From Erythroxylum novogranatense (lineage: Eukaryota; Streptophyta; Magnoliopsida; Malpighiales; Erythroxylaceae), in assembly GCA_029891385.1 (NCBI GenBank), contig CM057230.1, forward strand, positions 15,761,372 to 15,825,371: DNA of 64,000 nt. Direction: 5' to 3'. The notes under the pieces are model-generated. The model searched no databases, was not told the origin of the DNA, and saw nothing but the letters and a program-made list of their open reading frames with translations. The position numbers were made by a program, and so were the translations under genes. Of this stretch, positions 31,522-43,645 are shown piece after piece. Within the stretch, counting starts at the first letter, position 1; each line of letters starts with the position of its first letter.

Positions 31522-32451
31522 GATCCAAGATAGAAGCTGGGGAGGACTATATAAAAGCCCGATGAAGAAAGAGCAAGAAGAAACTGGTATTAGCTCAGGA
31601 GACAGAGGAAGAACATGCACCGGTATAATCTTTGTTATTAAATTCTAAAAATCAAAAAATGATAGAGCCATGGTTCTCCGAGGACTTGTTGACTAGGGAA
31701 GATAATTGATGGCTCAGTGAGCGGTCTGGACTCTCCGTGATAGGAAAGATATTTGATGGATCAGTGGGCGGTCTGGATTCTCCGTGACAGGAAAGAAGTT
31801 TGATGGATCAGTGAGCGGTCTGGACTCTCCCTGACAGTGATTTAAATACCGACGTACACTTTAAATCTTAGATAAAGCTTCCCGGACAGACTTGAGGACA
31901 TAATTTAATTTTAAGCTAGACCGAAAACAGGGGATATTGCAAATCTTGACAATTCAACCGAAGGAGCCAGCTTGGTGAAGTCTCCTAGAAAGTAGGCGTG
32001 TCCTTTTCATTTTCATGACTTCTGGGCGTTCTTCTTATCAGATAGGTTTTGAATGTACGATGGGTGGGCCTCTAAGAGAGAACCTCTGCACCCCTCAAAA
32101 TGTTTTACAGTCGTCCATCAAGTGCAAAACATCTTTTATCAAATTCGTTTGATAAAAACAATTACTTGTGTGTTGTTCTTTTTCACTAACTTGTATAATT
32201 TATCCTGGCTCTTTCTCGATGATGCTTATATTTTAACCAAATAACTAAATTTAATTAAAATTATAATAGTATTATATAACAGACAAACAAGAAACAATCA
32301 TATATTGCCTTATTTATATTAGAAGTTAAATTTATAATATTGTCAATAGCAATATACAATAAGCCTTGTGTCAGTGGGGATTTTTTGATACTAGTCACTC
32401 AAAATGAGACTAATCAAGACTACGATAATAAAACAATAATCATTTATATTA
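31522..32451 (-). promoter_or_regulatory. Upstream region of gene D
   Basis: GGAGGACTATATAAAAGCCC just before the ATG supplies a TATA-like box. A W-box TTGACT lies at 31689-31694 (168 bp from the ATG). A 47-bp unit containing CAGTGAGCGGTCTGGACTCTC is repeated three times at 31706-31846 (landmarks 31715, 31762, 31809). Beyond 32120 the sequence becomes AT-rich and featureless. Confidence 0.55.
31706..31846. repeat. 47-bp minisatellite, three copies, in the gene D promoter
   Basis: Units GATGGATCAGTGAGCGGTCTGGACTCTCCGTGACAGGAAAG with few mismatches. Gene B has one unit at the equivalent place. Confidence 0.85.
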
Positions 32452-33028
32452 AAGGACGCCACTAGATTCATAGCGAGAGAAGGGAGGATGGCAAGCCCTC
32501 GTCTGCAAAGATTTCAGATGAGGGCACTACTCAATTGTCAAGTTTTCCAAGGAAGTAAGGTGCCGAAGTCCTTCCACAAACCTCATGTTCAGGAGATTAT
32601 ACAGCTCAAGAGTCAAGTTGCCCAATCTTTTCCAGTGTAGATTCCTGGAAGTTGATAATTCTGAGAGTGTTGGAACCAAAGGAGTAAAGCCTAACATCAG
32701 TAGTTAAATTCTATTGAGAGCATCTGGAACACAATTTTGAAGCTGCAGACAAAACTCAATCTCAAGTTTCGCCAAGGAGGGAAGATGACTCGGTAGAGCG
32801 CATTTTAAATTCGGACAATTTATTATGTGTAGCTCTTTGAGACAATGAAAGGCTCTACTAAGTCAAATATTTATTAAACTGCTTGTAAATATCATCAGAT
32901 GTAGCTCCTGGAATATCTCCTTTAGATTAGCTTGATTTGAATTCAAATCACTAACAGACTATACTTTGTAAACTGAGTTAAATACTCACTGTTGAATTAA
33001 TGAATGATAACTTCTCCAAATCTTTTAT

Positions 33029-33041
33029 GGTATCAGAGCCA
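33029..33041 (+). other. Copia primer binding site
   Basis: TGGTATCAGAGCC is complementary to the 3' end of initiator tRNA-Met, the usual primer of plant copia elements. Confidence 0.85.
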
Positions 33042-33118
33042 GAAACTCTAACGAGTTTCTTTTTTTTTTCCAAAACTCCCGTCCCTCCCTAGCTCAGCCT
33101 GTCTTCGACAACCACTCC

Positions 33119-35217
33119 ATGGCTCGTCCTGTTTCCGTCCAAAACTCTGACAATGCTACCCAAGCCACCATCATTCAGTTTAATCCCGCAACACAAATGC
33201 CTATCAAGTTAACCGGCTCCCAAAATTTCTCTATCTGGAAAGCTCAAATTTCCACCTTGATGTATGGCCATGATCTGTTTGGCCATCTTGATGGCTCGAC
33301 AGGTCCACCCGCAAAAAACCATAACCGAAAATAATACCACCATCCAAAATCTTGCCTATCACATTTGGTTCCGTCAGGACCAATTAATCAAAAATGCATT
33401 AATGACCTCTGTCGATCCCACCCTCGCTTCATCCGTTGCCAACGCCACCTCTGCTAGTGCCGCCTGGAATACCCTCCATATAGCCTTTGCTAATAAATCA
33501 CAAACCAGAATCTTCAGTCTCCAAGACCAACTAGCCCGTCTCCACACAGACTACAAATCTGTAGCCGTTTACCTACGCGAAATCCGCTCCATAGCCGATG
33601 AATTGGCCACTGCAGGTGCCCCCATATCCAATGAAGAAATAATTGTCAAGGTGCTAAGTGGCCTTGGCACTAAGTTCCGGGAGATCTCGGCTGCCATTCG
33701 CTCTCGGGATTCCACCATTACTTATGAGGAGCTATATGAGAAGCTTGTCGATCACGAGTTGTTTTTGAAGCATGAGGAAGCTCGAACAACTCTCTCTCAG
33801 CCTATTACCGCTGCCGTTGCTCAAAATCAATCCCCACGGACTGGCAATCCACACAACAATCGGTCTGGTAATTCCAATTATCAGAACCGTCGACCTGGCA
33901 CTAATTATGCGCAGAATGGTTCTCAGCCACGCTATCAGAACCAGCGTCCTCGGCGTCACAATGCGCCACATGCCTCCTATGACCCGAATCTCAAATGTCA
34001 ACTTTGTCAAAAGCCAGGTCACACGGATCGGGTTTGCCGCAGTCAATCGCATGATCATATGCAAGCTAGAGCTTATCATATCGCTTATAATCAGCCACAA
34101 GATTCTTGGATAATTGATACCGGAGCAACTCACCACATTGTTACAGATGCTAATCAATTCACAAACTTACAGGACTACAATGGGACGGAGGATATTGTCA
34201 TGGGAAATGGTGAAACTATACCAATTTCCCACACTGGTAACATCAAATTAAACACTTCCACCTCTCAATTTACCTTACATAATGCCCTTTGTTCCCCATC
34301 TGTTACAAATAATCTTATCTCCGTTTCTCAATTTTGTCGTGACAATAATAAATCCATTGAATTTTTTCCTTTTTCTTATGTTATCAAGGATCTGGCGACG
34401 GGGGCGCCGCTGGTACGAGGAAAAAGTAGTGGTCGACTCTATCAATGGCCACCAACCGATTTTTCTGATTTTCCTAGTTGTCTAGTGGCTGTATCAAGTG
34501 ATTTGTGACATCGAAGGTTGGGGCATCCCAATCGCCAAACTTTAAATCAAATTCTCAATCAATTTTCAATTCCCAAAACAGTTCCAAACTTTCAGTTTGT
34601 AATGCTTGCAATTCTAATAAAATGCATCGATTATCATTTTCTAAAAATACTTTGTAAACACAGTCTCCTTTACAGGTGATTTACAGTGACTTATGGGGAC
34701 CGTCTCCAGTCCTCTCGATTGATAGAAAAAGGTATTATGTTTTATTTGTCGACCATTATTCAAAGTACATGTGGATGTACACTCTCAAGACGAAGGATGA
34801 AGTTTTAAAAACTTTTCAACAATTACATCCTCTTCTTGAGGGACATTTTCAAACAAAAATTTTGTCTCTATACACCGACGGTGGTGGTGAATATCAAAGC
34901 TTAGATCATTATTTGAAGCAAACCGGCATAGAACACCTAGTCTCCCCTCCCTATACACCCCAACGTGTTGCCATAGTTGAACGTAGACATCGCCACATTA
35001 TAGAAACAGCCAAAACGATAATGCACCAAGCTGCCATGCCATGCCAATTTTGGTCATTTGCCTGCTTACATGCCACATATATCATCAATAGGCTGCCCAC
35101 TCCCATTTTAGGCAATCAAAGCCCATATGCAGTCTTGTTCCAAACAAAGCCGAAGCTAGACTCTCTTAAAACATTTGGTTGTCTCTACTACCCTTGGTTG
35201 AAACTTTATGCCCGTCA
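33119..35217 (+). pseudogene. Copia Gag-Pol (gag, protease, integrase), truncated
   Basis: Gag starts MARPVSVQNSDNATQATIIQ and continues in a second frame after a shift in an A run near 33314. It contains KLTGSQNFSIWKAQ and a zinc knuckle CQLCQKPGHTDRVC (CX2CX4HX4C). The protease active site is SWIIDTGATHHIV. The GAG-pre-integrase motif HRRLGHPN follows a TGA at about 34506, where a Trp codon is expected. The integrase has YSDLWGPSP, LYTDGGGEYQ and the Glu in AIVERRHRHI, so the DDE triad is present. The protein ends at FGCLYYPWLKLYARH. Several breaks make it dead. Confidence 0.85.
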
Positions 35218-36419
35218 TATATTTGCAGAATAGTTGCCGACATTCAGTAGAAGTCAACACATCTAATTGAAATGTTGAGCTAAAATTCACGATTGCTGCT
35301 ACACTATCGTTACGTGACCTCAAAGGCATTAACAATTTGTCCCAACGAATGAACCTATCATTCCAAACATCGTCTAAGACAAATAAGAACCTTTTTTCAG
35401 TCAATTTCTCCTTTAGCTCAACCCGGAGGTAGTTAAAATTTTTATGCTCATAAAAAATTTAGTTTTCCACTTCCTTGTCCATATCTTTTTTTATTCTTAG
35501 AAAACCAAATTCTTCTAATAGCATACCCACGGTTTGACTCTTTTACCTCCGTAGATGATCTGCGCAACTGTAATTTTACCGATCCCACCCATGCCAACAG
35601 TGGAAATTATATTCAAGTTGTTGCTGTGATTGACATCATCTGACAGCAACACTTCCATTATTGCTTCCCGATCACGTTCCGTACCAAAAATGTTTGACCT
35701 TTCAACAAAGGACGTGGTGGGTATCCTTTGAAGGGATTGCCCACCTCCGATGATCTCTCTCATGCGAAGCACATATTTCTGATCTACCAAACCTTTAAGT
35801 GTCTTAACGATCTCTTTCAATCTCGCTTCCAACCCATACCCAAAAGAACTCGGAAAGGAAACAAACTTGAGTACCTTATTTATGGCGGATCGAGATTCAC
35901 CTTTCAATCCGATCCGGGTAGATTCAAAAGCTATCTCGTCCAACCAATCATCAGCTTCAAAGCAAGCATCTTTAAGATCGCCAAGCCCTTTTTTGACAGC
36001 CGGCTTGGTGATCTCCTTCTCCTCTGCATCGTCAAGAACACCTTGAACAGAGTTCATAACAGTAATTAACTCCTGCAAGAGTCGAATATTGGGCTTCCGG
36101 CGCTTGAAGAAGTCAGTAAACCTTTGCGAAGTCGCTTTGTCTAACAAAACAGCAAGGACAGCGTTGAGAGCGGCTCCACCCACAACCAGGGCGGCCATAA
36201 TTCTCTATGCTAGGTTTTGCAATTGTATCTAAAGGAGAGAGAATGAAACGGGATCTGAAAGTAGTAGGAAATAAAAGGAAAAAACTTTCTCATCAGAACT
36301 TACAAATGACGGGTGTAGGTTGACTATGACAGGAAATTGCGCGGAAGCTTCCTATTCGTTGTTTTTATTTTTATTTTTAATTTTTAATTTTTATTTTAAA
36401 ATTTTATTAAAACATATTT

Positions 36420-36880
36420 GTTTGAGTTATTAGTCAACGTTTTATTTTAATTTTTTCTTATTTTCAAAACTTAGAGAAACTATAAAAAATAGATTTTGCT
36501 TCTATTTTCGTTTTTTATAATCTGATTTATTATTGTTTAAATATATATTATTTAATTATTTATTTTAATAAAATTTTAAATAATTTAATTCAACGTTATA
36601 TTTATATATTTAATAAATTTAAATTTATTATTAATAAAATATGAATAACTTAATTTTATTTAATTTTATAATTAAATTATATATAATAAAATTAAAATAT
36701 TTAAATATTTAAATAAAATTTGAGTTAATAATTAAAATATATTTAAAATAAATACTAATTTTAAATAAAATTTTAATTTTAAATTATTTATTTTATTAAA
36801 ATAACCTATAAATTTATTTAATTAAAATAATTTATCTTTATAATATATATATATATATATAAATTGATCCAAAACTATAT
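36420..36880 (-). mobile_element. AT-rich MITE-like element, copy 1 (incomplete)
   Basis: An extremely AT-rich block which, read on the plus strand, matches the reverse complement of 53320-54060. Shared landmarks include TTCTTATTTTCAAAA, CTGATTTATTATTGTTTAAATATATATTATTTAATTATT and ATTTAATTAAAATAATTTATCTTTA, in the same order. It ends in an AT microsatellite near 36848-36861. It has no coding capacity. I call it a MITE from the second copy's terminal inverted repeats. Confidence 0.6.
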
Positions 36881-37050
36881 AGAAATATTAAAAAGGGATC
36901 TTTATATTTAAAAAAAAAAACTTACAACTACAGTGTTCTTAACATTCCACATGAAAGCACCACTCTATTGCATAAAGGTTAAGCTAAACAAAAACAGCGC
37001 AGATCCACTGCAGATGTATGAAGATAAATTTTCTAAATATTGAGTGGATT

Positions 37051-38943
37051 TTAGAGATCAAGGTTGGCAAGCTGCTCTATGTTCATTGGATAGACAATGG
37101 TCGTGTCCCCGTTGAAAGCTTTTCTCCCCATCAGAATGTTCACAGCTTCTGTTGGGTGGAACGCGTCCCAGAAAAAGTACTTGTTTCGATCGTCACATGG
37201 GGTTTGGAAGGGAAGACATGTAATCTGCCCTCTGTTTCTGCCGATGCCGCAACAACCACGATTTAAGACACTAAATCCTACAGAAGAACAAGGGAAAGAT
37301 ATGGTGTCAGGATATGTACAACCATCATAGTTAGAGAGAAGTTTACAAGTGGGCACAGACCATAATTTGGAGAGTTGGAGACGAGGTCTCGGAACATGTG
37401 GGCAATATCAATGTAGATGAACTTGGAACCTGGAAGATTGGTATTTAAGTTGTTAACCATAGTCTTCACATTCTCGTTGAATGGTAGAACCAGCTGGTTA
37501 ACCTCTTCCGAACAGATTCCAGCGGTGCTCTGAGCTATGATGCTTGGAATGCAGCCCATCATCCCCAACCCTGCTATTACAAATTTCCTTGCTCCAAGAT
37601 TGTAAAGGGACTGCATGCACAACCAAATACTCGTAAGATTACTGCAGAAAAATAGTCACAATTACATCGAATCACGATCGCAATTGCAATATTACAGCTA
37701 TGATTACAACTGAAAATCGTAATTTAAAACTGTCATGTATCAAAAGGAAAGGCATATAAGTCTTAATCACCATCAGTTGTTGATTGTACTCTCGAGCCAA
37801 ATAATCAGCATACTGTTGTGCATTGTACTGACTCTTGGTTGGATAGTTTGGCATGAGATAGTTATTAAGATAGTCGTTGCTACCCATCCCCACGAAAAAT
37901 ATGCTACGCCCAATTGCTCGAGCCACATCAACAGCTCCAAGGTTGTCTGTGATTTGATCCAGTGTACTCTGGAAGTTCTTTATCTGTTCATTAAATGGTA
38001 TGCGACCCACCTAACGCAAGGAGCATATTATGTTATACAAAGATAAGATAAGAATTCTAGATTGGGGCAGGCCATTTCGGCAACTAAAGTTGACGAACCG
38101 AACTTTAAATTCGAATCTAAGTATTTTGTGAAGATGTTCCATTTACTGTCCATGCAAGAGCTATTGTGAGGTAACTATAAATGGTAGCTAGATATTGCCG
38201 ATCATGTCACGAGGTAGCTAAGGTTTTAACACAAAAATATGAATGAGAGGATGCTCTGGCTAGAAACTGGCTTGCATGCAGAGGAAATCTAAACCAGCAT
38301 CTAGCTGTAACTATGCGTGTGTTTGTTCTTACAAAGTTCCTGCCAGTGATGTCAAGTATTCCGGCAGCTGCAGAAGCGTAGTTGACCCCATGAAGAACCT
38401 CATCTCCGGAAGACTCAGAGTGCGGGGGAATCAATGGAAGTCCAAGCAACTCAGCTGCATGCATGCATGTAAAGATTTCACAGGTCACTTGATCTATTTC
38501 TTAAAACATACAATGAAAGCAATGTTATATAAATTATAACGCATGGGATTCTACCGACATTGAAAAGGAGTGTAATGAAACAGACGAAACCTTGTCCATT
38601 TCTATCACAATGATTGCAAGGAACAGTAAAAGACAAAGCTAGAGAGTCAGAGATAAAGAGAGAGTTCACCAATTTCGTCAACCATGGTGTAACCATTGGA
38701 GAAACGACCAGTAGGGCCACCATTGAAGTCAATACCATAAGGGTAATAGTTGGCCTTGGCGAAAGAAGGAAGATTGTTGTTATTGCCATTGTCAATGAGG
38801 GAGTCTCCGAATATGAACAAGGCAGGAACCAACTCTCTTCTAGCTCCATCTTCTGGAGCAGAAGGATCCACATTTTGGCCCAAACAAGTACAGATCCCTG
38901 CCACCAAAACCACAACCAAGCAGAGTAACCTAAAGGTGGCCAT
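37051..38943 (-). CDS. GDSL esterase/lipase (At1g71691-like), five exons
   Basis: Secreted serine hydrolase of the SGNH family, 370 aa. Exons by GT-AG sites and unbroken frame: 38670-38943, 38333-38454, 37771-38010, 37361-37610, 37051-37277 (1113 nt). Residues 1-22 form a hydrophobic signal peptide ending CTCLG. Block I is ALFIFGDSLIDNGNNN with nucleophile Ser48. Block II Gly is in GVNYASAAAGI, block III is FFVGMGSNDYLNNY, and block V Asp and His are in FWDAFHPTEAVN. The fourth exon's KFVIAGLGMMGCIPSI and the fifth's RGCCGIGRNRGQITCLPF are typical of the At1g71691 group, whose length is about 384 aa. The substrate is unknown; such enzymes act on cell-wall or cuticle esters. Confidence 0.95.
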
Positions 38944-40243
38944 GACAAAGGGTTACAGAGTAAATCAAAGGGAAACAGAATTAACCCTGCAAGGCAACAA
39001 TGCGAAGGAGTTGTATGAGGTGACAGTGTGAGGGGGACTTTAATAGGCAGAGGTTTGCATTAGTGGGGTAGTTGAGAAGCAGTAAACAGGCTCACCTGTT
39101 CTCTCCTTCTCGCAGTAATTATACCATATGGCACTATTTCCTAATTCGACCAAAGTCCAAACTCACGCATGCAGCAGCCAGGCAACTTATTTCTCTTCGT
39201 TAGTTGATTGTATTAGAGTAGAATTTATCGAAGAGTTTATTAATATGTTTTGCAGATACTATCATTAACACTTAGCAATAATCCATTTTGTATTAGGAGA
39301 GTAGGAAAAATCATTTGATTTGAATCCACTGGCTCGATTTGGCTTGGTTTCAACTGGCATTTAAAGGTAGGTATTGATATTCCCAAGGCTGGAACATGTG
39401 ACACAACGGAATGACTGACCGCCTAAACCATAAATGTTCTGTATTTGCTCTTTTTTTAAGAATTAAGTACAAATTTTATATCCATAAGAATGTAGAATTG
39501 GTGGTTTTAATCAAGATTATGGTTTTTAATGCCATCTGTTTCTTGTATAAATACTTCCTCCGATTTATAGTAAGAGTCGTTTTAAAAAAATACACACTTA
39601 TTAAGAAAGCTAATAAAATTATAGATATGCCTTACTTGTATTATAGATAGCACCAGCTCCTGACTTGTATTTACGAGACTCCAACTCCGAACCGTACTTG
39701 TTGCTCGAAGCCTTTTGTGTTGGAAGGAAACTTTATCAGTTGAAGCTATCAGATTTATGACCATATCAAATGATCCCATCTAAACAAACCATAGAATCAG
39801 ACAATTTTCGAAATGGCAAATTTCTGACAAGTATGCAAAAACTCTTAAAAGGACTCGAATGTCAACGTAAAATGTATAAATGCATCATGGGCTCTAACGT
39901 GTGGGGATGAGAAAGTCAAATATTGCCAGATAGTCATCTGCCAGATCTTTTAACGATTGGCAGTTGGGATGATATTTGATTGATTTTCATTGAAAAGGTA
40001 AGCTTCTGGTATAAACTGCTAGACCAAAAGTAGGCAAACTCATAAATATCAAACAGCGTTCGGAAACCACTTTTCAAGACAAAACCTCGAGATCTAACAA
40101 AAATCATACCCATATTCAGTTAGTTTCGGTGACTATTACAGAATAGTAAACTGACAAAAAAGAACTGTAATCCAAGACTTAAAATATTAGAGCATGTATC
40201 ATCTCAGTGACCTGCATGTCTATTGATTCATGGAGAAATCTCA
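38944..40243. other. Intergenic region between two minus-strand genes, with a Stowaway-like scrap
   Basis: The left part is the GDSL promoter. At about 39552-39590 TACTTCCTCCGATTTATAG and GTAAGAGTCGTTTTA resemble a Stowaway MITE end (CTCCCTCCGTCCCA-type, inserted at TA), but no matching right end is seen. The rest shows no gene. Confidence 0.4.
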
Positions 40244-42814
40244 TCACTTGAAGCACTTGGCATCCAACAGAGCCTCTCCCTCAAACGGCTCATGATCTTC
40301 AATCATCTGATTGACGCGTTCCTTTTGAGCTTCATCACTAATGTCCACCTTCTTCCATTCATACAATTCCATGTCATAACACTCATCAATCACAAACTGC
40401 GGAATCTCTGGTCCACGGAAGAGCCACAAGCCCTTCACCTTAAAAGGTGGTTCTGAACCAATCACCAGCATTTTCCCAAAAGCATACTTACGAGCCAAAT
40501 CCATCCGTTGCAGAAATCCACCCACCTTGTTCAAGGTGACAAATGAGACGGTATTCTCATCATTATACTTGTAATCACAAAACCAAAGAGAGTAACCCTC
40601 AGGATCATACATGTCCCAAAAGCCTGTAAAGAACAAAACAAGAAATAAATACCACACATATTGGAAAGTATTAACATTGGAAAGCATTAAAAAGGAACCA
40701 CGTTATCTTCCATTACAAGAAGTTATAATCTACAGAAGCTTCCCACCGGAGACTATTAAAAGATAGGAACAGTACCACATACCATAGGCCATAAGACTGC
40801 ATATATGCTAAAACAACAGTTGGTGTTGAAAGAGTTACCTTTGATAGCAACTTCACGGAAATTGGTCTTAGTGTTTGAGTAAAGCCTCTTCCACTCATCA
40901 AGAATCATCTTACTAGGTGGTAAAAGATCAAGTGGGTTCTTAGGCTTTGGCTTGGGTGCCTCTTCCTCATCACCTGCCTCAGGTTCTTTGGGCTTTGCTG
41001 CTTCTTTCTTCGACTCTTTTTTAGCCTCTTTCTTTGACTCATCCTTGGGCTTTCCTGGTTCCTTTGGCTGTGCAGGCTTCTTTGCTGATTGCACAGGGGG
41101 AACAGATTCGGTTTGCTTCACTTCCCCCAATACTTTTCGGAAATTTGGTTGATTAACCATAGTCCAGAAGTATCTCTCAACATGAGGGAACTCAGAAGTA
41201 AAACTTTTAGTCAACATCCGGCTAAACCCCACTAACAAATTACAAGTCATAATGATGTCAGCCAAAGTCACAGAATGTCCAACCAGGTAAGTGGTGGATG
41301 CCAGATGTGTGTTCAAAGCAGTTAGTGCTCTCTTTAAGGCAGATATAGCAGCTTCCTCGGCCTTTGTGTAGAGTAAGTACACATAAGATTAAATTTAGAA
41401 GCGTAATCAATATGTGAGATTAGATATGTTGATCCTCAAAATATAAAAATCACAACAAATTTCAACTAACCGGAGGGAGGTACACAGCAAAGCCCATTCT
41501 TGGTATAAACCAGCGCAATATATTAGCATCAATCTCCAATGAAGAAAAATCTATCCATTGCTCAATACGAGCCTGCCAAATCCAATTTCTTAATTTGATT
41601 ATTCAATTAAAGGAACAAAAGAAAGAAGAGATTAAGATTTGCGGACAATAATGACAATTTCCTTGATTATGAGTCTCACAAGGAAAATTACTGGATTAAG
41701 ATATGAGAATTTCCAACTTATGTCAATAGATGTGAGGAAGATTCGCAAACACATTCAATCTTATGTATCCAAATCCTATGTACTATTGCAGACAAGATGC
41801 CAGAAGAGGTTCATGTCACATAGAATAGTGCTGTATCAAAGCAGTTGCAACCAAACGTATCCTAGTTTTACTGAGATCAATAAAAAGGAAACAAAACCAA
41901 TAAAAAATGGCACAACTTACATATTCAATCAATGAAGAGCCAAGGAGGGGATTATCAGCCTTCAAGCGAGCCACTGGACCAAGTAATAACAAGTAACTGA
42001 ATAACGCTAGCAGAAAAGCATTCGCTATATTGAAAATAGATTAATATCAGCCTCACCATATCGGGAAATGGCATTGCTCTCAAAAATGGGACCGTCTGGG
42101 GTTTCCAGCACAGGAACCTACATATCATCAAGTACTATAAATGTCAAACATAAACACACAACATAAGAACAGATAGAGTTCATCATAGCATGAAGCAAAC
42201 CTTTCCAATTGGGTTCATCTCAAGAAATTCGGGAGCCTTATTTGATACGCCCATCTCAAAATTCTTCACCAATTCAATATTAACACCACTGTACTCAGCA
42301 GCAATGAGTGCCTTGAAGGCATTCTTGTTTGGTGAAGCCGCATGCAGGACCTAAATGTTACTCAAACAGAAATAGAATTCAAGCTTAGATCTTTGGATGT
42401 CTGCCTGGACAAAAACACTAAAGCCACATCCATGATCAGCAAAGCAAACAATTAAGTGAAGAGGAACAGTGTAAAGGCATACATATCCCTAATTTCATTT
42501 ATTAATCAGTAAACCATGAATTATTCGTTTTCTAACATTTACAATTTATTCAGTGCATCAAAAACTATATAGATGATAGCCTTTGAGCACTAATCATAAA
42601 AATACAATCTTTACCAAACACGTGTATCAAAGGAAACCCACAACGAACTAGGGAGCAAAAAGAAAAATTTTCAAGAAGATATGAATGTGAAGAGTTTTTA
42701 AAATCACCAAATCATTGTAACAAGTAAAACAAAACCAAGTCCAAAATGAAAATAAACCAAGTAACCATTCATGTAATTGAACAGATCTAAGCAGCTTAAG
42801 CTTACCAGAGCCAT
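40244..42814 (-). CDS. Translation elongation factor eEF1B gamma subunit, seven coding exons
   Basis: Structural subunit of the eEF1B complex that recharges eEF1A with GTP. Exons: 42806-42814 (MAL only), 42201-42350, 42057-42117, 41921-41973, 41471-41572, 40839-41361, 40244-40623; 1278 nt, 425 aa, frame unbroken. The N-terminal glutathione-transferase fold has EMNPIGKVPVLETPDGPIFE and SNAISRYVARL; the GST C-half has VGHSVTLADIIMTCNLL. A linker of KK, KE and PK repeats (QPKEPGKPKDESKKEAKKES) follows. The C-terminal EF1G domain starts at NPLDLLPPSKMILDEWKRLY and has GFWDMYDPEGYSLWFCDYKY and the ending EGEALLDAKCFK. A 5' UTR intron is likely at 42867-42961. Family length is about 415-425 aa. Confidence 0.96.
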
Positions 42815-43645
42815 GGCGGCAGAGCAGAGAAATGGGATTTGTTGAAGTGAAAGAACAAGAAAAGATCTGCAAGCAAAGTCATATAAGCAAATTCAATACC
42901 ATCTAGAGAGCACAAGAATCGATTAGAATTTTTAAAACTGTGGTTTGATGAAATCGATCACCTCCCAAATGACACAGCTAACAAGGATTCTTCGAGTGAC
43001 GGCTACAGAGTATCGTTCTAAGTGCTGTGTCGTTAGTTTGAGGGATAGGGTTTATGACTATATACTCTTGATCCTTTGTTCACTCTCTGTCTTTTTTAAT
43101 TTTTCCTTTTTATTTTTTTGTAGAAATAAGAAATTTGGGAATATTCTTTTCTGATATTCAGAGCAACAAAAGTCAACATTTAGGAATGAGAAAAGGCCCG
43201 ACCCAAATTTACCGAGCCTTAAGCCTGATTTTTCGACCCAATCGGTGAAGACAAAATGGCAATGTTGTACCAAATTTTCTTAAATTCAAGTAAATGGTTA
43301 AATAAATTTAATGTCAAATATAATAATTTATAATATATTTTTCATTTTATCAATACAAAGTTAACATTTCTACAGTTTTATACTAAAAGTATAAAATCTT
43401 AATAACTTAAGCACAAAAAATAACATAATTGCTTGTATATAGAAAATTAGTCTAAATAATTCATTGAACTTATTGAGTTTGTTTAATCAATTAGTCCAAC
43501 TTTGTATTATTTGATTTAATCTTTAGTTGAATTGAATAATTAATTATTATAAAGGAAATATTATTAAAGTATTAATTTATCTAAAATAAATTATTAAACA
43601 TGTATAATAATTATAGAGTTGACTCGAGTTAAATGAATAATAAGA
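42815..43645 (-). promoter_or_regulatory. eEF1B-gamma leader intron and promoter with telo-box
   Basis: A likely leader intron runs from GTGATC (donor 42961-42960) to TTGCAG (acceptor 42868-42867). Upstream, on the minus strand, TATATAG lies near 43058-43064 and AAACCCTA (telo-box) at 43046-43053. Telo-boxes near the start site plus a leader intron are familiar from plant translation-factor genes. Beyond 43270 the sequence is AT-rich without features. Confidence 0.5.

Larger units (their letters stand above)
32866..35217 (+). mobile_element. 3'-truncated Ty1/copia retrotransposon inside copy E
   Basis: A primer site TGGTATCAGAGCC at about 33029-33041 (initiator tRNA-Met) follows a short, AT-rich presumed 5' LTR (about 32866-33020, limits not certain). 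The coding part starts with ATG at 33119 and ends mid-polyprotein at 35217, where NB-LRR sequence begins. Reverse transcriptase, RNase H and the 3' LTR are absent. No target-site duplication can be seen because the right end is missing. Confidence 0.85.
32452..36198 (-). pseudogene. CC-NB-LRR copy E, interrupted by a copia element
   Basis: The 5' part, 36198-35515, encodes a coiled-coil domain (MAALVVGGAALNAVLAVLLD) and a P-loop written GMGGIGKIT, in which the conserved Thr after Lys is Ile. After a small deletion, 35404-35218 gives FLFVLDDVWNDRF and TSTECRQLFCKY of the NB-ARC, with an internal loss at the RNBS-B site. There the gene stops at a junction with copia sequence (about 35217). It resumes at 32865-32452 with scraps of LRR that match parts of gene D (around 28650-28960 and the tail) with internal losses. 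The missing middle was probably lost with part of the copia element. Clearly non-functional. Confidence 0.85.

Noticed and set aside
31522..31620. Thirty-three extra N-terminal residues in gene D
   Set aside because: The ATG at 31521 aligns with the start of the other copies, and the extra segment covers the TATA-like box.
33732..34157. Minus-strand frame of 141 codons
   Set aside because: Shadow of the copia gag-protease on the plus strand.
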